DNA of 48,647 bases from Balneolaceae bacterium (lineage in GTDB: Bacteria; Bacteroidota; Rhodothermia; Balneolales; Cyclonatronaceae), in contig RECM01000156.1 in NCBI GenBank assembly GCA_007694035.1, positions 1 through 48,647 on the forward strand. The letters are read 5' to 3'. Every line of letters starts with the position of its first letter. The stretch's first letter is position 1. Made by a program: the position numbers and the translations under genes. Shown here in pieces: positions 45,507 through 48,647 of this stretch. The notes beneath the pieces were generated by a model that was not told where the DNA came from, made no database searches, and worked only from the letters and a program-made list of their open reading frames with translations.

Positions 45507-45604
45507 TGGAGCTCCGTTAATTTCCGATGAACCGCAGATGCTCTACCACCTCCGTATCCATCATATCAGAATGTAGTATAAAAATATCAGATGATTGAGG
45601 TTGG

Positions 45605-46837
45605 TTAAAAACCGGTGTCTGCAAGATGGCGGTCAACCGTTTCCTCTGCCGACATCCTGCGCCGGATTACTGATTCGGAGCCTCCGGTGATCAGAATTTC
45701 GGCTGGCAGCGCACGGCGGTTGTAATGAGAGGCCATGCTCATACCATAGGCGCCGGCATCGCAAATGGCCAGCAGATCACCCTCGCTGGTTTCCGGAAGC
45801 TTCCTGTCTGTAGCCAGTATGTCGCCGCTTTCGCAGATATTGCCCGCGATGGTATACAGTTTATCACCAGTTTCACCATGGCGGCTCAGGTTAACAACTG
45901 CATGGTACGCATCGTACAGCACCGGCCTGAGAATGTGATGAAAACCCGTATCGGTTCCCAGATACGTAACATTGCCCTGGTCTTTCACCGTATTCACACG
46001 GGTGAGCAGCACACCCGCCTGTGCGGTAAACCAGCGCCCCGGCTCAAAATAATACCGGAAGGAACTGTCCCGATTCCGATAGTCGTTCCGGATTACCTTC
46101 TCGGCAAGCTTTGCAAACGTTGAAAGATCAAAAGGTTCGGCACCCTCCCGGTACGGGATCGGCATACCTCCTCCAAAATTGATAAACCTCAGGTCGGGAA
46201 GGTACTGCGCATATTCAATAAGCACACCCATGGCCGAGATCAGATTTTCAGGTTTGCGGATTCCACTGCCGATATGCAGGTGAAGGCCAACAATCTTCTT
46301 CCCATAGGATGCAGCCATAGAGGCACATCCGGAGATCAAATCTTTACGGATACCAAATTTACTGTCGCGGTTACCTGTATCGACTTTGTCGTGATGGCCA
46401 TCGCCAATGCCCGGATTCAGGCGTATACTGCATTCATGGCTGCCGGGATGTTCCAGGAAACTCTTCAGTCTCGTCAGCGAGCCGATATTCAGGATCACTC
46501 CAGAACGGATTGCTGCCTCCATCTCCTGATCGGTCATATTGTTTTCAGTGTAGAAAATCTGACGCGGATCAGGTTTGATACGCAGGCCGAGCAGTACTTC
46601 CTCGTAGCTCACGGTATCATATCCCATCCCCTCCTCATGTATGATTTTCAGGATGTGGGGATTGTCGTTGGCCTTTACGGCATAGAGAAAGCGCACCGGC
46701 ATTCCCTCAAAGGCACTTTTCAGATTATTGCACTGATTCCGTATCGCCTGTTCATCGTAAACATATGCAGGTGTTCCGAATTTACCGGCAATGCGGGTGA
46801 GGCGGGCGGCATCAAAAATTTTGTTAAAAGCGGTCAA
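45605..46837 (-). CDS. lysA: Diaminopimelate decarboxylase
   Basis: A 410-residue PLP enzyme (alanine racemase fold) that makes L-lysine from meso-diaminopimelate. The PLP Lys is Lys55 in LYAVKANDNP; other family blocks are LHLHIGSGI, NFGGGMPIPY, EPGRWFTAQAG, the active-site Cys in NICESGDILA, and DAGAYGMSMASHYN. The start is TTG at 46837: the frame has a stop about 18 bases upstream and no ATG before the conserved core. The ligand loop has HIGSGI instead of the commoner HxGSQ. It is divergent from the penicillin acylase-like gene, 113 bp apart. Confidence 0.94.
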   Translation of the reverse strand: MTAFNKIFDAARLTRIAGKFGTPAYVYDEQAIRNQCNNLKSAFEGMPVRFLYAVKANDNPHILKIIHEEGMGYDTVSYEEVLLGLRIKPDPRQIFYTENNMTDQEMEAAIRSGVILNIGSLTRLKSFLEHPGSHECSIRLNPGIGDGHHDKVDTGNRDSKFGIRKDLISGCASMAASYGKKIVGLHLHIGSGIRKPENLISAMGVLIEYAQYLPDLRFINFGGGMPIPYREGAEPFDLSTFAKLAEKVIRNDYRNRDSSFRYYFEPGRWFTAQAGVLLTRVNTVKDQGNVTYLGTDTGFHHILRPVLYDAYHAVVNLSRHGETGDKLYTIAGNICESGDILATDRKLPETSEGDLLAICDAGAYGMSMASHYNRRALPAEILITGGSESVIRRRMSAEETVDRHLADTGF

Positions 46838-46950
46838 AACAACATCTCGGTTCCGTTATATTATCCGGAGAACAACCCGTTTGGTTGTACCGGGCACAAG
46901 CGCCCCAAAATACGCAAACTGAGTTAAAAAACAGGCCAAATCAAAGCCAA

Positions 46951-48647
46951 ATGAAGACCTTTCTAAAAGCATTGCTGGTAACATCGGTTTTATTCACATG
47001 CATACTGGCCCTTACTGTCTACTGGTCGCTTTACAGGCCCCTGCCCAACTACACCGGAACAGTTTCCCTGCCGGGCCTTACAGAGGCTGTAACCGTTAAG
47101 TGGGATGATGCCGGTGTTCCCCATATTTCTGCTTTAAACGAGGCGGACCTGTACTACGCGCTGGGTTATGTGCACGCACGTGACCGCCTGTGGCAGATCA
47201 CATTGCATCAGCTTACGGTACAGGGGCGTTTCGCCGAATTTCTGGGTGAGGATTTCATTGAAACCGACCGTTTTTTGCGCACCCTGGGGCTGGCCCATAC
47301 CGCACGTGAAAACCGGGCACTTTACAGTGATGAGGAGATCGCCATTCTGCAGGCATATGCCGATGGTATCAATGATTTTGCCGCTGAACATACCGGCAAG
47401 CTGCCCATTGAGTTTTCACTTCTCGATATAAATCCAATTCCGTTCAGTGTTATCGACGCCATTGCCATACCGCGGTTGATGGCATGGAACCTGAACCTGG
47501 TCTGGAAGAGCAAGGTGGTTGTAGCGTATATTGCTGAAACCCGTTCACCTGAAACCATCCGCCGTCTTCTTCCCGGCGTAATGGCCGAAGAGATTATCGG
47601 TGAGCTTGAAAAAGAACTCCCACTTGAGACGGGCAGCCTGATACCCCTGCTGGAACTCGACAACCGCGTGCGTGCACTCCTCAATATGGATGCGACCATG
47701 CAGGGAAGCAATGCATGGGTTGTGGATGGGTCAAAAACGTCCAGTGGCCAGCCAATCCTTGCCGGTGATCCTCACCTGGGCCTGAGTGCACCGTCGATCT
47801 GGTATGAGGCCAGGCTGAACCTGAACGGAAAGAATGTGGCCGGCGTGACCGTACCCGGCAACCCGCTCATTTTTATAGGCAGGAACGACCGGTTTGCATG
47901 GTCGCTCACCAGCCTGATGGCCGATGCCCTCGATTTTTTTGTTGAGGTTCCCGATCCGCTTGATCGCGGCCGGTATGTGGCCGACTCCACCTCTGCCGAC
48001 ATCACCTATGCACCGTTCCGCATCCGCCGCGAGATCATAAAGGTGATGGAAGGCGACGAAATACTGCTTGAGGTAAAGAGCACCCGCAACGGGCCAGTGG
48101 TGAGCGATGTACATGAACTTGAGCTGTTTGGCGACCGGAAAATTTCCATGAGCTGGACGGGAAACCACTCCGGCAACGAGTTCAGGCCCGGTATGGCGTT
48201 GAACTGGGGCGACCATTACCAGGATATTATCGATCACTTTCCGCATCATACCGCTCCGGCCCTGAACCTGCTCTATGCCGATCAGTCGGGTAATATCGCC
48301 CATTTTGTGATCGGGAAAATCCCGGTTCGAAGCGGTTCGGCGCTTGTGTTCCGGAAGGGTTGGGACCCATCGGAGAGCTGGCAGGGCTACATACCTGAAA
48401 ACCGGATGCCCCGGATCATCAATCCACCGCAGGGGTGGCTGGCCAATGCCAACAACAGGATACATGAGGACCGGTTTCCCTATTACATAAGCCATTTCTG
48501 GGAGCATCCATCCAGAATAGATAGAATCCGCGAAATTCTAGGTAACAGCAGCGGTCTTGATGCGGGAGTAATGAAAGAGTTGCAGAATGACGTTTTCAGC
48601 CATCATGCCAGGAATATTACCGGGTATATTCTGCCGGTTCTGCAGCA
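46951..48647 (+). CDS. Penicillin acylase family (S45) Ntn hydrolase, 3' end outside window
   Basis: A frame of 565 codons from ATG 46951 that stays open to the right edge, so the C-terminus is missing. An N-terminal hydrophobic segment (KALLVTSVLFTCILALTVYW, about residues 6-25) is a signal or anchor. The alpha-subunit region has VKWDDAGVPHISA, ALGYVHARDRLWQ, and QGRFAEFLG. The autocatalytic site is MQGSNAWVVDGS with the N-terminal nucleophile Ser253 of the mature beta subunit, followed by PILAGDPHLGL and the NARNGP-like STRNGPVVSD motif. Such enzymes hydrolyse amides, including acyl-homoserine lactones and beta-lactam side chains; the substrate here cannot be told. Three long minus-strand frames over it are its shadows. 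Confidence 0.92.
   Translation, partial: MKTFLKALLVTSVLFTCILALTVYWSLYRPLPNYTGTVSLPGLTEAVTVKWDDAGVPHISALNEADLYYALGYVHARDRLWQITLHQLTVQGRFAEFLGEDFIETDRFLRTLGLAHTARENRALYSDEEIAILQAYADGINDFAAEHTGKLPIEFSLLDINPIPFSVIDAIAIPRLMAWNLNLVWKSKVVVAYIAETRSPETIRRLLPGVMAEEIIGELEKELPLETGSLIPLLELDNRVRALLNMDATMQGSNAWVVDGSKTSSGQPILAGDPHLGLSAPSIWYEARLNLNGKNVAGVTVPGNPLIFIGRNDRFAWSLTSLMADALDFFVEVPDPLDRGRYVADSTSADITYAPFRIRREIIKVMEGDEILLEVKSTRNGPVVSDVHELELFGDRKISMSWTGNHSGNEFRPGMALNWGDHYQDIIDHFPHHTAPALNLLYADQSGNIAHFVIGKIPVRSGSALVFRKGWDPSESWQGYIPENRMPRIINPPQGWLANANNRIHEDRFPYYISHFWEHPSRIDRIREILGNSSGLDAGVMKELQNDVFSHHARNITGYILPVLQ

Noticed and set aside
47731-48507. 258-residue minus-strand frame at the right edge
   Set aside because: It is antisense to the penicillin acylase gene, which runs open to the window edge and carries the GSNAW site; the antisense product shows no domain.

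Overview
The window looks like an ordinary chromosomal stretch from a Gram-negative bacterium of the Bacteroidota/Rhodothermota/Balneolota group, most likely Balneolota-like. The clues are a secreted protein with a C-terminal type IX secretion sorting domain (YPNPFNPSTQI type), a BamA gene followed by Skp/OmpH chaperones, an OmpA-type lipoprotein, Bacteroidota-like promoter elements (TAnnTTTG) and frequent non-ATG starts with few strong Shine-Dalgarno sequences. The phylum call is inference from protein style; no rRNA or tRNA gene lies in the window. No phage, insertion sequence, CRISPR array or defence island was seen.

Layout. 1-2 kb: the 3' end of a D-amino-acid-oxidase-like flavoenzyme and an MFS sugar-type transporter. 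2-5.4 kb: a large secreted fusion of a TolB-like propeller and an amidohydrolase. 5.4-8.7 kb (minus strand): an ECF-type sigma factor translationally coupled to a membrane Ser/Thr kinase with a TPR-like C-terminal region, divergent from a secreted beta-helix protein (8.9-11.5 kb). 11.7-14.2 kb (minus): STAS regulator, OmpA-like lipoprotein, TatD nuclease. 14.4-18.2 kb (plus): tryptophan 2,3-dioxygenase, recA, recX, AI-2E-family membrane protein. 18.2-20.4 kb: purN-purH. 20.5-26.1 kb: the complete elongasome operon mreB-mreC-mreD-mrdA-rodA, converging on rnhB. 27.1-28.2 kb: a VWA protein. 28.2-38.4 kb (minus): a nine-gene run: LysM lytic transglycosylase, S41 protease, PHP phosphoesterase, ribH, uppS, bamA and three ompH/skp paralogues, closed by a strong terminator. 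38.7-42.4 kb: radical SAM protein, small conserved protein, fabH, lipid kinase. 42.4-46.8 kb (minus): lysA, 3-hydroxyacyl-CoA dehydrogenase, threonine aldolase, periplasmic propeller. 46.95 kb to the edge: a penicillin-acylase-family Ntn hydrolase that runs off the window.

How the genes work together. Much of the window serves envelope construction: the MreBCD-PBP2-RodA machine, undecaprenyl-PP synthase, BamA with its Skp chaperones, a transglycosylase and a periplasmic processing protease. The sigma-kinase pair is a phospho-regulated transcription module whose targets are unknown; the divergent surface protein is a candidate. The most notable anomalies are a recX gene whose conserved N-terminus lies upstream of any ATG/GTG/TTG start, a kinase whose catalytic loop has His in place of the metal-binding Asn, a possible small cysteine-containing ORF overlapping the tatD stop codon, three tandem ompH paralogues, and several intergenic dyads or direct repeats. 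I found no convincing novel multi-gene system.
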